A DNA stretch of 64,000 nt, taken from positions 248,001 through 312,000 of the forward strand of contig NZ_CP027786.1 in assembly GCF_003795145.1 (NCBI RefSeq), in the 5' to 3' direction. The stretch comes from Tetragenococcus koreensis. Lineage in GTDB: Bacteria; Bacillota; Bacilli; Lactobacillales; Enterococcaceae. The notes under the pieces are model-generated. The model ran no database searches, was not told where the DNA came from, and saw nothing but the letters and a program-made list of their open reading frames with translations. A program made the position numbers and the translations under genes. The stretch's first letter is position 1, and every line of letters begins with the position of its first letter. This document shows positions 47,287 through 56,452 of this stretch, in pieces.

Positions 47287-48532
47287 ATTTTGGATTATTG
47301 CTGGAGATGTTTATAAGAAAAATGTACGTTCCGTTTCGTTTTTGATTATGTTGTTGGTTCCTTTTATATTAGGGGGAATCGTATACGCGGCTGGGTATTT
47401 TGGTAGCCAAAGCGAGGAAGTAGATACGATTGGTATCACGTCTTCTTCAACGGAATTGGCAGAAGGAATGAGTGATTCAGCTCCTGCAGGCTACAATTTT
47501 AAAGTTGTTGATTCACAAGATGCAGGGGAAAATGAATTATCTGCTGAAGAAATCGATGCACTTTTCGTTGTCGATACCGCAGATAATAATCAACTTGATG
47601 GCACTTTATATAGCGAGTCTAACATGGGACAGTCGGTTGAGTTGACCTTGCAGCAAATGTTGAATGATATTCAGACGAATATGCGGGCGCAAGAATTAGG
47701 TTTGTCTGCAGATGAAGTCAACAGCTTGAATCAGCCAGCAGCTTTTGAACAGCAATCCGTTAGTTTTACTGACGCTGGGGATATGCAAATAGGAGAAGAT
47801 TCTGAAGACTTCAATTTTGCTATTAGCTTTGCAGCGACAATTGTTTTATTTGTTTTTATTATTACTTACGCCGGCATTATTTCACAAGAAATTGCTTCAG
47901 AAAAAGGAACGCGTATTATGGAAGTCATTTTATCCAGTACGCGAGCGCAAATCCATTTTTATGGTAAGCTTGTTGGGATTTTGTTCGTTGCTTTAACGCA
48001 GATGGTGGTTTATGTTGCAGCTTTCGCGATTAGCTATCAATGGGTAAAAGACATTGAAGTCGTCAAAAACTTATTGGATACTGTTTCACTAAAAGGTGTG
48101 TTTGGAACCTTCCTCATGTTTACGTTGGCTTTTTTGATTTTAGGAATTTTTATTTATGCCGTTTTGGCAGCACTTTGTGGGTCTTTGGTAACGAAAACAG
48201 AAGACACGTCCAAAGTGATTTTGCCTGTGACCTATTTATCCTTAATCGGTTATCTATTGGGAATCTCTCTAGGTTCGTTTGATCCAAGTAACATTATTAT
48301 TCGAATTACTTCCTATATCCCATTTCTATCTTCTTATTTGATGCCGATTCGTTTGGCTAACGAAACAGCTTCCATCCAAGAAGCGGTTATTTCTTTAGTG
48401 ATTTTAGTTGCTACTACAGTTCTATTGACCATAGCTTCAGCTAAGATGTATAAATCAAATGTTTTGGTATATAACGATAAAGGCTTATTAGCGACTCTAA
48501 AACAATCATTTACGTTGATGAAAAATAAATAA
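47279..48532 (+). CDS. ABC transporter permease (NatB-like)
   Basis: 417 residues. One N-terminal membrane helix (about 15-40), a large acidic extracellular loop (about 45-170), then five hydrophobic segments from about residue 180 to 395, the ABC-2 type NatB architecture, with the cytoplasmic QEIASEKGTRIMEVILSS motif. It forms an exporter with the upstream ATPase; sodium export by NatAB is a known activity of the family, but the substrate is not shown here. The ATG at 47279 follows AGGTGAT. Confidence 0.88.
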   Translation: MNKFWIIAGDVYKKNVRSVSFLIMLLVPFILGGIVYAAGYFGSQSEEVDTIGITSSSTELAEGMSDSAPAGYNFKVVDSQDAGENELSAEEIDALFVVDTADNNQLDGTLYSESNMGQSVELTLQQMLNDIQTNMRAQELGLSADEVNSLNQPAAFEQQSVSFTDAGDMQIGEDSEDFNFAISFAATIVLFVFIITYAGIISQEIASEKGTRIMEVILSSTRAQIHFYGKLVGILFVALTQMVVYVAAFAISYQWVKDIEVVKNLLDTVSLKGVFGTFLMFTLAFLILGIFIYAVLAALCGSLVTKTEDTSKVILPVTYLSLIGYLLGISLGSFDPSNIIIRITSYIPFLSSYLMPIRLANETASIQEAVISLVILVATTVLLTIASAKMYKSNVLVYNDKGLLATLKQSFTLMKNK

Positions 48533-48540
48533 AATATAGT

Positions 48541-48586
48541 AAATCCCCCAAAGTTCGTGTGTGGATCGAACTTTGGGGGATTTTAT
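48541..48586 (+). terminator. Terminator of the natAB-like operon
   Basis: AAATCCCCCAAAGTTCG / CGAACTTTGGGGGATTT is a 17-bp stem with a 9-nt loop and T-rich tail. Confidence 0.93.
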
Positions 48587-48893
48587 TAGTTAGTGAATTT
48601 ATCTAACAATAGGACAACACAAATTAGCAGCCTGCTAGTCGAATTCTAGTTTCTGAATTTCATGATGTTTTTGCAATATATTTGTTTAAATCATTATATG
48701 TGATAAATACTATTGCCGCATTATGAAAAGTTTTAACCGAGAAGCAAGAATAGAATCTCATTTTACTAGATAGGAAATTGACCAGCATTTTCCACATTGA
48801 CCTTGAATTGTCTGCCAAGGCTTTTCGATTAGTTGCTATAGTGCCATTTCTTTAGTAGACTGAATTTATAAAAAAATCATTGAGGTGATCCTA
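48587..48893. other. Gap before the second alpha/beta hydrolase
   Basis: About 300 bp with no gene. TGCTATAGT (TATAGT at 48837-48842) is a usable extended -10 box and TGAGGTGAT is the RBS of the following gene. Confidence 0.45.
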
Positions 48894-49616
48894 ATGGATA
48901 TTAAAAATATTACGCTTGATTCAACGAATAATTCGTCATTAACGATTTATCAAAGTAATACAAATGTTGCTCTTCCAGGAATCGTTATTATTGCTGGAGG
49001 AAGTTATAAGGAACTACAGGAAAGAGATACGGAAAGAGTAGCACTGCAATTTGCGACACAAGCTTTCCAATCCTTTGTAGTGAATTACCCGGTGGAAGAA
49101 CAAAAAAATTATACGGCTGCTAAAGAAGTAATCACACAAGCTTTTTCTTATATTGCAGATCACGCCAGTCAGCTACAAGTAGATATCAATCAGTTGGGAA
49201 TTATTGGATTTTCAGCCGGAGGGCAACTAGCTGCGGCTTATTCAAATCAAGAAGCAACACTGGCTAAATTTGCGCTTCTTGGCTATCCTGTCATCAAACC
49301 TACCTTAGATGAAAAAATGGGCGTTAAGAGTGAAGATGTTTCCCAATTTGTTTCGACAAATACGCCACCAACCTTTATCTGGGGAGCTGTCAATGATCAA
49401 GTAACCCCATTTTTAGAACACATCCACGTATATACAGAAGCTTTGGCACGCAACAACGTTCCTTTTGAAGTTCATGAATTTGGCACTGGCGATCATGGCA
49501 TCGCATTAGCTAATAAATGGACCAGTGTTGTTAATAACGATCGATTGGATCCACATATGTCACGTTGGCTCCCATTAAGTATTGAATGGTTAGAAAAGGT
49601 AGTAGGTATTGGATAA
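48894..49616 (+). CDS. Alpha/beta hydrolase (acetyl-esterase-like)
   Basis: 240 residues. GIVIIAGGSYKELQERDTE is the N-terminal strand-loop, GFSAGGQLAAAYS the nucleophile elbow, WGAVNDQVTP the Asp region and FGTGDHGIALAN the catalytic His. It resembles the small esterases grouped with BD-FAE or acetyl-xylan esterases. No signal peptide. The ATG at 48894 with GAGGTGAT upstream is preferred over an in-frame GTG at 48885. Convergent with the LysR gene. Confidence 0.85.
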   Translation: MDIKNITLDSTNNSSLTIYQSNTNVALPGIVIIAGGSYKELQERDTERVALQFATQAFQSFVVNYPVEEQKNYTAAKEVITQAFSYIADHASQLQVDINQLGIIGFSAGGQLAAAYSNQEATLAKFALLGYPVIKPTLDEKMGVKSEDVSQFVSTNTPPTFIWGAVNDQVTPFLEHIHVYTEALARNNVPFEVHEFGTGDHGIALANKWTSVVNNDRLDPHMSRWLPLSIEWLEKVVGIG

Positions 49617-49635
49617 GCATTTTTTATGATTACGT

Positions 49636-49714
49636 AAAAAAATCGCACACTGGAGGGATATTTCATTTCCCAGAATGTTTGGTATCTGTTAAAGAGATTG
49701 TGCCAGTGTGCGAT
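49636..49714 (-). terminator. Terminator overlapping the 3' end of the LysR gene
   Basis: ATCGCACACTGG (49642-49653) and CCAGTGTGCGAT (49703-49714) form a perfect 12-bp stem with a 49-nt loop; on the minus strand seven T residues follow. One arm lies inside the coding end of the LysR gene. Confidence 0.65.
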
Positions 49715-50561
49715 AAATGTCGGAAAAGACGCTTCCTTTGCGCCAAACAAAATAAAAGTCATGCATTTTTTGTAAATCGTCGATGACGATTTTTTTTAGT
49801 TGACCATTTTTTAATTCCTCTGTTACTGCCGCTTCATATAACGCAGTGACGCCTAAATTATTTTTAACGAAATTCTTCAAAACGCTAATATCTCCAATTT
49901 CAAGTATTTGCTTAAAATCATTAAGTAATAGGTTTTGTTTTTCCAAATTTTTCTCAAAAATAGCGCGTGTTCCTGAGCCAGATTCTCTAATAATTAAGGT
50001 TTCATTTAATAAATCTTCCAACAAATGGGGCGTTTTTTTAAAAGAGTAGTTTTGTCCTGCGACAAAAACATAGTTCTCCCTGGAATATTGGATAAAACTA
50101 TATTCTGTTTTGGGAAAATAGCCTTCCAATAAAGCAAAATCAATTGCGCCACTTTGTAACTTATCAAGTAAGTAAGCAGTGTTTTCAACAATCATCGTTA
50201 GCTGTATCGACGGATGCGTCTTAAAAAAATCAGCTAATCTCTCTGGTAGGACAAACTCACCAATTGTGCGCGTAGCGCCGAAATTTAAATGGGACACTAA
50301 GTGATCATCCTGCAGCATACTTTTTCTTAGCAGCTGGTCATCATAAGCGACAGTCGATAAGGTCTTATGGAAAAGTTTTCCGGCACGAGTCAGTTGTAGC
50401 TTTTTCCCTTCATAACTAAACAGCTTTGTACCATAATTTGTTTCTAAGTACTTAATGTGTTGGGACACCGCTGGCTGGGTGATACGTAGTTCTTCAGCTG
50501 CTTGAGTAAAATTCATATATTTGCATACGGTTAAAAATGTAGTCGTTCTAAAATCTAGCAA
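49689..50561 (-). CDS. LysR family transcriptional regulator
   Basis: 290 residues: N-terminal winged helix (FLTVCKYMNFTQAAEELRITQPAVSQHIKYLE, about 8-40) and a periplasmic-binding-protein-like effector domain (about 90-290). It is divergent from the YeiH-family transporter across a 116-bp gap, so it most likely controls that gene; CysL/CysR-type regulation by sulphur compounds is known for such pairs but is only an inference here. Minus-strand GGAGG lies upstream of the ATG. Confidence 0.9.
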   Translation of the reverse strand: MLDFRTTTFLTVCKYMNFTQAAEELRITQPAVSQHIKYLETNYGTKLFSYEGKKLQLTRAGKLFHKTLSTVAYDDQLLRKSMLQDDHLVSHLNFGATRTIGEFVLPERLADFFKTHPSIQLTMIVENTAYLLDKLQSGAIDFALLEGYFPKTEYSFIQYSRENYVFVAGQNYSFKKTPHLLEDLLNETLIIRESGSGTRAIFEKNLEKQNLLLNDFKQILEIGDISVLKNFVKNNLGVTALYEAAVTEELKNGQLKKIVIDDLQKMHDFYFVWRKGSVFSDIYRTLAQSL

Positions 50562-50677
50562 CTTTTACAACCTCCTTGCGATAAATTATTTTTATTGGTA
50601 TATAATAATAAATAATTTTCTGTTATATATGCTTTATGATAATATATTGCTAAATGAAATAGCAAGGAGAAGCTAGA

Positions 50678-51676
50678 ATGAATTTTATCAAGAAAAATTA
50701 TCAAGGGATTGTTTTATCCTTTTTTATTGCACTTATTGCAACATTTTTAGGACAGCGTTTTTCAATTATTGGAGGGCCTGTCTTTGGTATTTTAGTTGGT
50801 TTGATTATTGCGTTATTTCCCAGAAGTAGTGTGTTTGAACCTGGAATTAAGTTTACCTCCAAGAAAATTTTACAGTACGCTATTGTTTTACTGGGATTTG
50901 GAATGAACCTTTTTCAAATCTTTGCGGTGGGGAGCCAGTCGTTATTGATTATTATTTCAACAATCAGCACAGCCTTGATTGTTACGTATTTTGTAAGCAA
51001 ATGGTTAAAGATTCCTGCAGATGTTTCAATTTTAGTGGGTGTGGGTTCTTCTATTTGTGGAGGCTCTGCGATTGCGGCTACTGCACCGGTGATTGAGGCG
51101 AAAGATGAAGATATCGCAAAATCAATTTCGGTAATTTTTTTATTTAACGTGATTGCAGCATTTTTATTTCCTATTTTTGGTGAGTTTCTAGGATTGAATG
51201 ATGTTGGGTTTGGCACGTGGGCCGGCACTGCAATTAATGATACTTCATCAGTAGTTGCCGCAGGACAAACATGGGCCGCATCACATAGTAGTGATGTCGC
51301 TTTGAATTATGCAACGATTGTTAAACTAACTAGAACACTTGCGATCATTCCAATTACATTGATATTAGCTTTTTATCGTTCTAAAAAAAGCAACGCGGTT
51401 TCTGTTAAGCTATCTCAAACCTTTCCTTGGTTTATTTTGTTTTTCTTACTTGCCGCCATTTTTAGTACGGTGTTTCAATTAGATACCAGTGTGACCACGA
51501 CATTAACGGATTTGAGTAAATTCTTTATTACGATGGCCATGTCAGCGATTGGTTTAAATACCAATATTGTCCAATTAGTAAAATCAGGTGGCAAACCGAT
51601 TTTACTAGGCTTCATTTGTTGGATAAGTATTATGCTGGTTAGTTTGGTCATGCAGCAAGTGTTGGGTATTTGGTAA
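50678..51676 (+). CDS. YeiH family putative sulfate exporter
   Basis: 332 residues with about ten hydrophobic helices. [30 protein letters not shown] and [15 protein letters not shown] are hallmarks of the UPF0324/YeiH family. Members are annotated as putative sulfate exporters; export has been proposed during taurine or sulphonate use. AAGGAGAAG precedes the ATG. Between the LysR gene and it, TTGCTA/TAGCAA (50647-50665) is a possible operator near the start. Confidence 0.88.
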   Translation: MNFIKKNYQGIVLSFFIALIATFLGQRFSIIGGPVFGILVGLIIALFPRSSVFEPGIKFTSKKILQYAIVLLGFGMNLFQIFAVGSQSLLIIISTISTALIVTYFVSKWLKIPADVSILVGVGSSICGGSAIAATAPVIEAKDEDIAKSISVIFLFNVIAAFLFPIFGEFLGLNDVGFGTWAGTAINDTSSVVAAGQTWAASHSSDVALNYATIVKLTRTLAIIPITLILAFYRSKKSNAVSVKLSQTFPWFILFFLLAAIFSTVFQLDTSVTTTLTDLSKFFITMAMSAIGLNTNIVQLVKSGGKPILLGFICWISIMLVSLVMQQVLGIW

Positions 51677-51798
51677 TAAGGCAACGATTTTTCTAATATA
51701 GTTTTGTGAAAGTATCTTAATGAGCAAAAAATCGTCTATGGTAATAATCAATAGGTAGTAGAAATGATTATTTAAATATGATTTAGAAAGATCTAGAA

Positions 51799-51831
51799 AA
51801 GAAAGTTAGCTTTTGCTATCTTTCTTTTTTT
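51799..51831 (+). terminator. Terminator after the YeiH gene
   Basis: AGAAAG-TAGC pairs with GCTA-CTTTCT around a TTTT loop with one bulged T on each side, followed by a T run. Confidence 0.8.
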
Positions 51832-51904
51832 ACGTAAATAGACAGCTTTCTTTGCTATGACAAAGTTTTATGAATTGTATTATCGAAATGTGCAATATAA
51901 CTTA

Positions 51905-51933
51905 ATGACAGAAGGGCATTTTACGCATATAAT
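51905..51933 (+). promoter_or_regulatory. Promoter without a following gene
   Basis: ATGACA (51905-51910), 17 bp, TATAAT (51928-51933). The predicted transcript begins near 51940 and meets a terminator at 52042-52093. Confidence 0.6.
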
Positions 51934-51940
51934 ACAATTT

Positions 51941-51954
51941 TGAAAGCGCTTTTT
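51941..51954. promoter_or_regulatory. cre-like site (CcpA)
   Basis: TGAAAGCGCTTTTT matches the catabolite-responsive element pattern (TGAAANCGNTTNCA) in all but the last two positions. It overlaps the start point of the promoter at 51905-51933, a position that would repress. Confidence 0.65.
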
Positions 51955-52041
51955 TAAAACTTGAACCGTAAATTTTGAAGAGAATCAATTTTGTTTGTCG
52001 GATAAGTTTGGCGTTGCAGCGTTTTTTGCATGATTAATAAT

Positions 52042-52093
52042 TAAAAAAGCCAAGTAAGGTAGCAAAAAAATTGCCATCTGCTTGGCTTTTTAT
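52042..52093 (+). terminator. Terminator upstream of the YfcC gene
   Basis: AAAAAGCCAAG pairs with CTTGGCTTTTT around an inner GGTAGC/GCCATC-like stem. The stem sequence resembles the terminator at 55087-55137. Confidence 0.8.
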
Positions 52094-52341
52094 TTATGAT
52101 TAGGACATAAGCGAATAAAAATAGCAGTTTTTCCCCGTCTTGTTGTAATTAGAGTAAGAGCATTGTCCCTGACAACTTCATTTGTTAGAATAAGCCACAA
52201 TAGGCTGCAATAAATATCAAGTAGTCAATGAATCATTGGTTGATATAAATTCCTGATTTTGGCATGAGTATTAGATCAGGAAATTGGATTATGCATAGTC
52301 TTTAATTAGTAAAGATATTTTACAAGAAAGGAGAAAAATAG
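52094..52341. other. Upstream region of the YfcC gene with two palindromes
   Basis: TTCCTGAT (52250-52257) and ATCAGGAA (52275-52282) form an 8-bp inverted repeat, and TCAATGAATCATTGGTTGA near 52226-52244 is another dyad. Either could be an operator. AGAAAGGAG precedes the start codon. No gene is seen. Confidence 0.4.
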
Positions 52342-53853
52342 ATGACGGAAAATAAACAAAAAAAAGGTTTTTCAGTGCCCTCGGCATATACCATTTTATT
52401 TTTATTGATTGTTACGATGGCTATTTTGTCCTGGATTGTTCCCGCTGGAGCTTACAACGTTGACCAAGCAGGCGAGATCATCAGTGATAGTTACCATACA
52501 GTTGCTAATAATCCCCAAGGAATTTGGGACATTTTCATGGCCCCAATCATAGGGATGGTCGGTAATGAAACAACAGAAGGAGCCATTTCGATTTCTCTTT
52601 TTATTTTAGTCATTGGAGGTTTTTTAGGAGTTGTCAATAAGACAAACGCACTAAACGACGGAATCGAAGTTTTAGTTCATAAATATTCCAAACAGAAGAA
52701 AATGTTGATTCCTATTTTGACAATACTTTTTGCATTAGGAGGTTCGACTTTTGGTATGGCAGAGGAAACAATGGCATTTTATCCGCTATTGATTCCAATC
52801 ATGAAGGCTTTAGGATTAGACGCGATCGTTGCCGTTGCAATTCCTCTGGTCGGTGTTCAGATGGGAAATATCGCTGCTACAGTTAACCCTTTTGCCACAG
52901 GTGTTGCATCGCAAACCTTAAACATTTCGATGGGAGAGGGCTTGATTTCTCGCTTGATTTTGTTAGCAATCAATTTATCGGTTGCGATTTGGTATATTTA
53001 TCATTATGCTAGTAAAATTGAAAAAGACCCGCAAAAATCTTTGGTCTATTCTACAAAAGAGGCGAGTGAACCTTCAGAAACTGAACAAGCGCCTGGAGGG
53101 AAAATTCCACAGCTTTCTTCAGGACAAAAAAGAGTATTATGGATTTTTGCTTTGACTTTTGTACTGATGGTCGTTGGTTTGGTGCCTTGGCAAACGATCA
53201 ATACTGAGTGGACCTTTTTTGATTCGTTTGCCGAATGGCTGAAAAACGTGCCTTTATTAGGAAGTATAATTGGACAAGACATTGTGGCATTTGGCAATTG
53301 GTATTTTAATGAAATCACGATGCTCTTTCTTGCAATGGCAATTGCTATTAAATTTGCCTATCGTATCCCTGAACAAAAATTTGTTGGTTATTTCATGGAA
53401 GGTGTGAAAGATTTTGTCAGTGTCGCAATCGTTGTAGCTTTAGCGCGTGGTATTCAGGTTGTGATGGATGCAGGTATGATTACTGATACTGTCTTACATT
53501 GGGGAGAATTGGTTCTTCAAGGTACCAACAAAGTGGTCTTTACGGTTGCAACTTATATTTTTTATTTACCAATGACATTCCTTATTCCTTCAACATCAGG
53601 ATTAGCTGCAGCGACAATGGGGATTATTGGTCCTATGGGAGAATTTGCAGGTGTAGCATCAGATATCGTTGTTAGTATCTATCAAGCAGCCGCTGGGTTG
53701 GTTAATATGTTGACGCCAACGTCTGCGGTAGTTATAGGTGCTTTGCAAATTGCGAATGTTAATATTTCGACGTGGTGGAAATGGGCTTGGAAATTAGCTT
53801 TATTGTTACTGCTCATTTCTTGTAGCTATTTCGTAATTTTAACGCTGATTTAA
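52342..53853 (+). CDS. YfcC family transporter (DcuC/arginine-type permease superfamily)
   Basis: 503 residues with about eleven to twelve membrane helices. It follows the YfcC pattern: SAYTILFLLIVTMAILSWIVPAGAY at the first helix, GGSTFGMAEETMAFYPLLIPIM, GNIAATVNPFATGVAS and PSTSGLAAATMGIIGPMGEFAG. The family is linked to dicarboxylate or basic amino acid transport, with substrates mostly unproven. The M20 peptidase gene follows by about 37 nt, suggesting uptake of a peptide or acylated amino acid that is then hydrolysed. It starts with AAAGGAG and ATG. Confidence 0.88.
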   Translation: MTENKQKKGFSVPSAYTILFLLIVTMAILSWIVPAGAYNVDQAGEIISDSYHTVANNPQGIWDIFMAPIIGMVGNETTEGAISISLFILVIGGFLGVVNKTNALNDGIEVLVHKYSKQKKMLIPILTILFALGGSTFGMAEETMAFYPLLIPIMKALGLDAIVAVAIPLVGVQMGNIAATVNPFATGVASQTLNISMGEGLISRLILLAINLSVAIWYIYHYASKIEKDPQKSLVYSTKEASEPSETEQAPGGKIPQLSSGQKRVLWIFALTFVLMVVGLVPWQTINTEWTFFDSFAEWLKNVPLLGSIIGQDIVAFGNWYFNEITMLFLAMAIAIKFAYRIPEQKFVGYFMEGVKDFVSVAIVVALARGIQVVMDAGMITDTVLHWGELVLQGTNKVVFTVATYIFYLPMTFLIPSTSGLAAATMGIIGPMGEFAGVASDIVVSIYQAAAGLVNMLTPTSAVVIGALQIANVNISTWWKWAWKLALLLLLISCSYFVILTLI

Positions 53854-53890
53854 GAAATGACATTTTTTATGAAAGACAAGGTGAATGAAT

Positions 53891-55048
53891 ATGAACAAAG
53901 AAAAACAAATTGAATTACTGCAACATTTGATTCAAATCCCGACTGTGGACGATCATGAAAAGCAAGTCGTAGATTACATCGTGAAATTATTTGCACCCTA
54001 TAAAGACCAAGACGCAGTACGGATTACGCGTGTTCCTTATAAAGGAGATCGGGAGAGTGTAGTTGTTTCGATCGGACCCGAAAATAGTGATTTTAAACTA
54101 GGCTTTTCCGGGCATATGGATGTCGTCAATTTGGGCGATCCAGATGCATGGAAGGATGATCCTTTTTCTGGCAAGCTATATGACAACAACACGAAAATGT
54201 ATGGACGTGGAACGACTGACATGAAGAGTGGTTTGGCCGGTATGGTCGGCACGATGTTAACGTTATTAGAAGAAAAGGTTCCTTTAAAAGGAGAATTACG
54301 TTTATTAGCGACAGTAGGTGAAGAGACTGGAATGTGGGGTTCAGAGGAATTGACCAAGCAAGGGTATGTCGATGATCTGGATGTTCTGGTAATTGGTGAA
54401 GATACCACAGATCTGAACGTGGTATATGCCAGTAATGGCGATATTGACTACACGATTACCTCCTATGGGAAAGTTGCGATCAGTTCTAGTCCGGGCATTA
54501 ATGCCTTGGACCACATGCTAGACTTTATTCATATGGCGAATCAAAAGTTGCGGACTCAACCAAAAATCCATGAAACGTTGGGACCATTGGTTCATAATGT
54601 AACGATGATCTCAGGTGGAGATCAAGTGAATAGTATACCGGGGAAAATCACAGCTCGTGGAAATGTTCGGATCAACCCGCTGTACACAGTTGAAGAGGTT
54701 CAAGAAATGGTGGAAAGCATCGTTTCAGAGTTGAATTCCTGGCCAGATTACAAATTTGAATTACAATATGATTATTTAGGCGGGGCAGTAGATGGTGACC
54801 TACAAGGCGAATATGTCACAACAGCTAAACAAATGTTGGGCGATATTTTAGGCCATCCGGTTAAGATTGTTGGCGAACCTGGAGCCACAGATGCTTCTAA
54901 CTTTGTTAAAAGTCCTTCAGCGCCAACGATGCTTGTAGTTGGCCCAGGGAATGATTCTGTCCATCAAATCGATGAATATGTGGATATAGATGAATACTTA
55001 GCTGCGGCAGAATTTTATAAACGGTTTGCTAAGAAGTATTTGTCTTAA
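53891..55048 (+). CDS. M20 family metallopeptidase (ArgE/DapE-type deacylase)
   Basis: 385 residues of the zinc aminoacylase/carboxypeptidase fold. The metal ligands are visible: His and Asp in GFSGHMDVVNLGD, Asp in GRGTTDMKSGLAG, Glu pair in ATVGEETGMWG, further His/Asp in the C-terminal PGNDSVHQIDEYV. A dimerisation domain lies at about 170-290. The substrate is likely an N-acyl amino acid or dipeptide delivered by the YfcC transporter. The ATG at 53891 has AAGGTG 7 nt upstream; an ATG at 53885 is too close to it. Confidence 0.88.
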   Translation: MNKEKQIELLQHLIQIPTVDDHEKQVVDYIVKLFAPYKDQDAVRITRVPYKGDRESVVVSIGPENSDFKLGFSGHMDVVNLGDPDAWKDDPFSGKLYDNNTKMYGRGTTDMKSGLAGMVGTMLTLLEEKVPLKGELRLLATVGEETGMWGSEELTKQGYVDDLDVLVIGEDTTDLNVVYASNGDIDYTITSYGKVAISSSPGINALDHMLDFIHMANQKLRTQPKIHETLGPLVHNVTMISGGDQVNSIPGKITARGNVRINPLYTVEEVQEMVESIVSELNSWPDYKFELQYDYLGGAVDGDLQGEYVTTAKQMLGDILGHPVKIVGEPGATDASNFVKSPSAPTMLVVGPGNDSVHQIDEYVDIDEYLAAAEFYKRFAKKYLS

Positions 55049-55086
55049 ATTAGAAAATAATGATTTATTTTCCAGTTAGGTATCAT

Positions 55087-55137
55087 AAAAAGGCCAAGTA
55101 ACGTTGTAAAGTATTTTACTTCGCTACTTGGCTTTTT
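55087..55137 (+). terminator. Terminator of the YfcC-M20 operon
   Basis: GGCCAAGTA / TACTTGGC stem with an inner GTAAAGTATTTTAC hairpin and a T tail. Resembles the terminator at 52042-52093. Confidence 0.85.
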
Positions 55138-55308
55138 CGCTATTGTTTGAAAAATAATGAAAACAAGGACAAACGGTTGAAAAAGTTAAATGAAAATCCG
55201 TATTATAAAATCAAAATTTTGTAGGCTAATCATTGGTAGAGTGGAAGTTTTTAGGCAGAAAAATAGGATATTCTAAAAAATTTCCTTGAACAAAAAAGAG
55301 TCGCTTAA

Positions 55309-56058
55309 CTATAAGAAATATCCATTTTCCTTAAATGCATTATCTTTTGGCTGATAGTTTAATGCTACATGAGCTTCTTTTAGGGAAAGTCGCGGGAAAG
55401 TATTGTTTGAGATGCCATTGACAACTAAAAAAGGTTCTTGAAGTTCAGATTCTAAACAGCAGTCCACTAAATGATTCATATCCTGTGCTGAGAAGTAACT
55501 CGCCATTTCATTTTTATCCGCGTTTTCATCCAGTTCATTCCTATTTGTTTTGTAATCCGCGATTCGAATACCAATGGATTCTATACCATTTATGTATGCG
55601 TGATAAGAAGCTAAACCCTCTAAATAAACTTTGGAAACACCATACAAATCATTGGGGCGTACTTGGTCCGCTACCTTGATTTGTATGTTATCAGGATAAG
55701 CATCCACTGCATGTATGGAACTTGCGAAAATAATTCGTTTTAAGTGCTTAGCTTGCGTTGCTTCTTCATATAAGTTGTGGGGAAGTTTGTAGTTCAATTC
55801 CAATAAATCATTATAAAATTCGGCATCAGGACTTGCTTGGCCCGCCAACTGGATGACATATTCAATATTGTCTAATAATCCTTCCCAATTTTTGGGTTTA
55901 GTTAAATCTGTTTCAACAATTTTCGTTTTTTCTTTTAAAAACTCCGGGAAGTTTGAAAAATCAACATCCACTAAAGTCAAGTCGTGTTGGTTTTTTAAAT
56001 GTTTCGTCAACTGTGTGCCAATTTTTCCTGTGGCGCCGGTGATAAGTATATTTGACAT
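55309..56058 (-). CDS. NAD-dependent epimerase/dehydratase (extended SDR)
   Basis: 249 residues. NAD motif ITGATGKIGTQL, LAGQASP, catalytic FASSIHAVDAY and YGVSK (Tyr-x3-Lys) are present. The size and pattern resemble uronate dehydrogenase or UDP-sugar epimerase-like SDRs rather than full-length GalE. It is on the minus strand, alone. The ATG at 56058 with AGAGGTG upstream gives the family start; the longer frame to 56079 overlaps that SD. The neighbouring sugar PTS locus suggests a role in sugar metabolism, but no more can be said. Confidence 0.82.
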   Translation of the reverse strand: MSNILITGATGKIGTQLTKHLKNQHDLTLVDVDFSNFPEFLKEKTKIVETDLTKPKNWEGLLDNIEYVIQLAGQASPDAEFYNDLLELNYKLPHNLYEEATQAKHLKRIIFASSIHAVDAYPDNIQIKVADQVRPNDLYGVSKVYLEGLASYHAYINGIESIGIRIADYKTNRNELDENADKNEMASYFSAQDMNHLVDCCLESELQEPFLVVNGISNNTFPRLSLKEAHVALNYQPKDNAFKENGYFL

Positions 56059-56452
56059 AAGGACACCTCTTGTCTTCATTCATTTATTTTTGATAAAAGT
56101 ATTGTGAGAAAGTCCTGCTTAAGTTCGTTGGAAAATTATAAATTGTTAATATTTATTATATATCATAGTTAGTGAACGACAAAGGATTTTAATGAAAATA
56201 GTTATGAATAAGCTAAGCAAGTTAGAATGGTTGGTGTCTAACTGCTTTTTTGTGCGGGATGGACAAATAATTATGGGATCAAAGTTTCAAAGAAGTGCTA
56301 AAAAAATAGAGCATTGAATTATTCTAGTATTAACTTACTCTTTACTTGGAAAAATTTGGAAAAATATGAAATAAAAAGAAAAATAATGATTGAAAAAGAA
56401 AAAATATGATGCTATGATAAGTTCAACAAATAAAACAAGGAGGAATTAATAA
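56059..56452. promoter_or_regulatory. Divergent regulatory region of the PTS locus
   Basis: 394 bp between the SDR gene and the PTS operon, AT-rich. A strong promoter TTGAAA (56390-56395), 17 bp, TATGAT (56413-56418) drives the operon. No cre box was recognised. No coding sequence is seen. Confidence 0.65.

Larger units (their letters stand above)
51940..52093 (+). ncRNA. Candidate small RNA or orphan leader
   Basis: Between the cre-bearing promoter and the terminator there are about 150 nt without an RBS-preceded reading frame. The 3' end is the terminator itself (GCCAAG / CTTGGC with inner hairpin and T tail). Alternatively it is a long attenuated leader for the YfcC gene 250 nt further on. 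Confidence 0.35.

Noticed and set aside
49586-49786. 66-codon plus-strand frame over the LysR 3' end
   Set aside because: It overlaps the hydrolase end and the LysR gene and runs through the terminator hairpin; a shadow frame.
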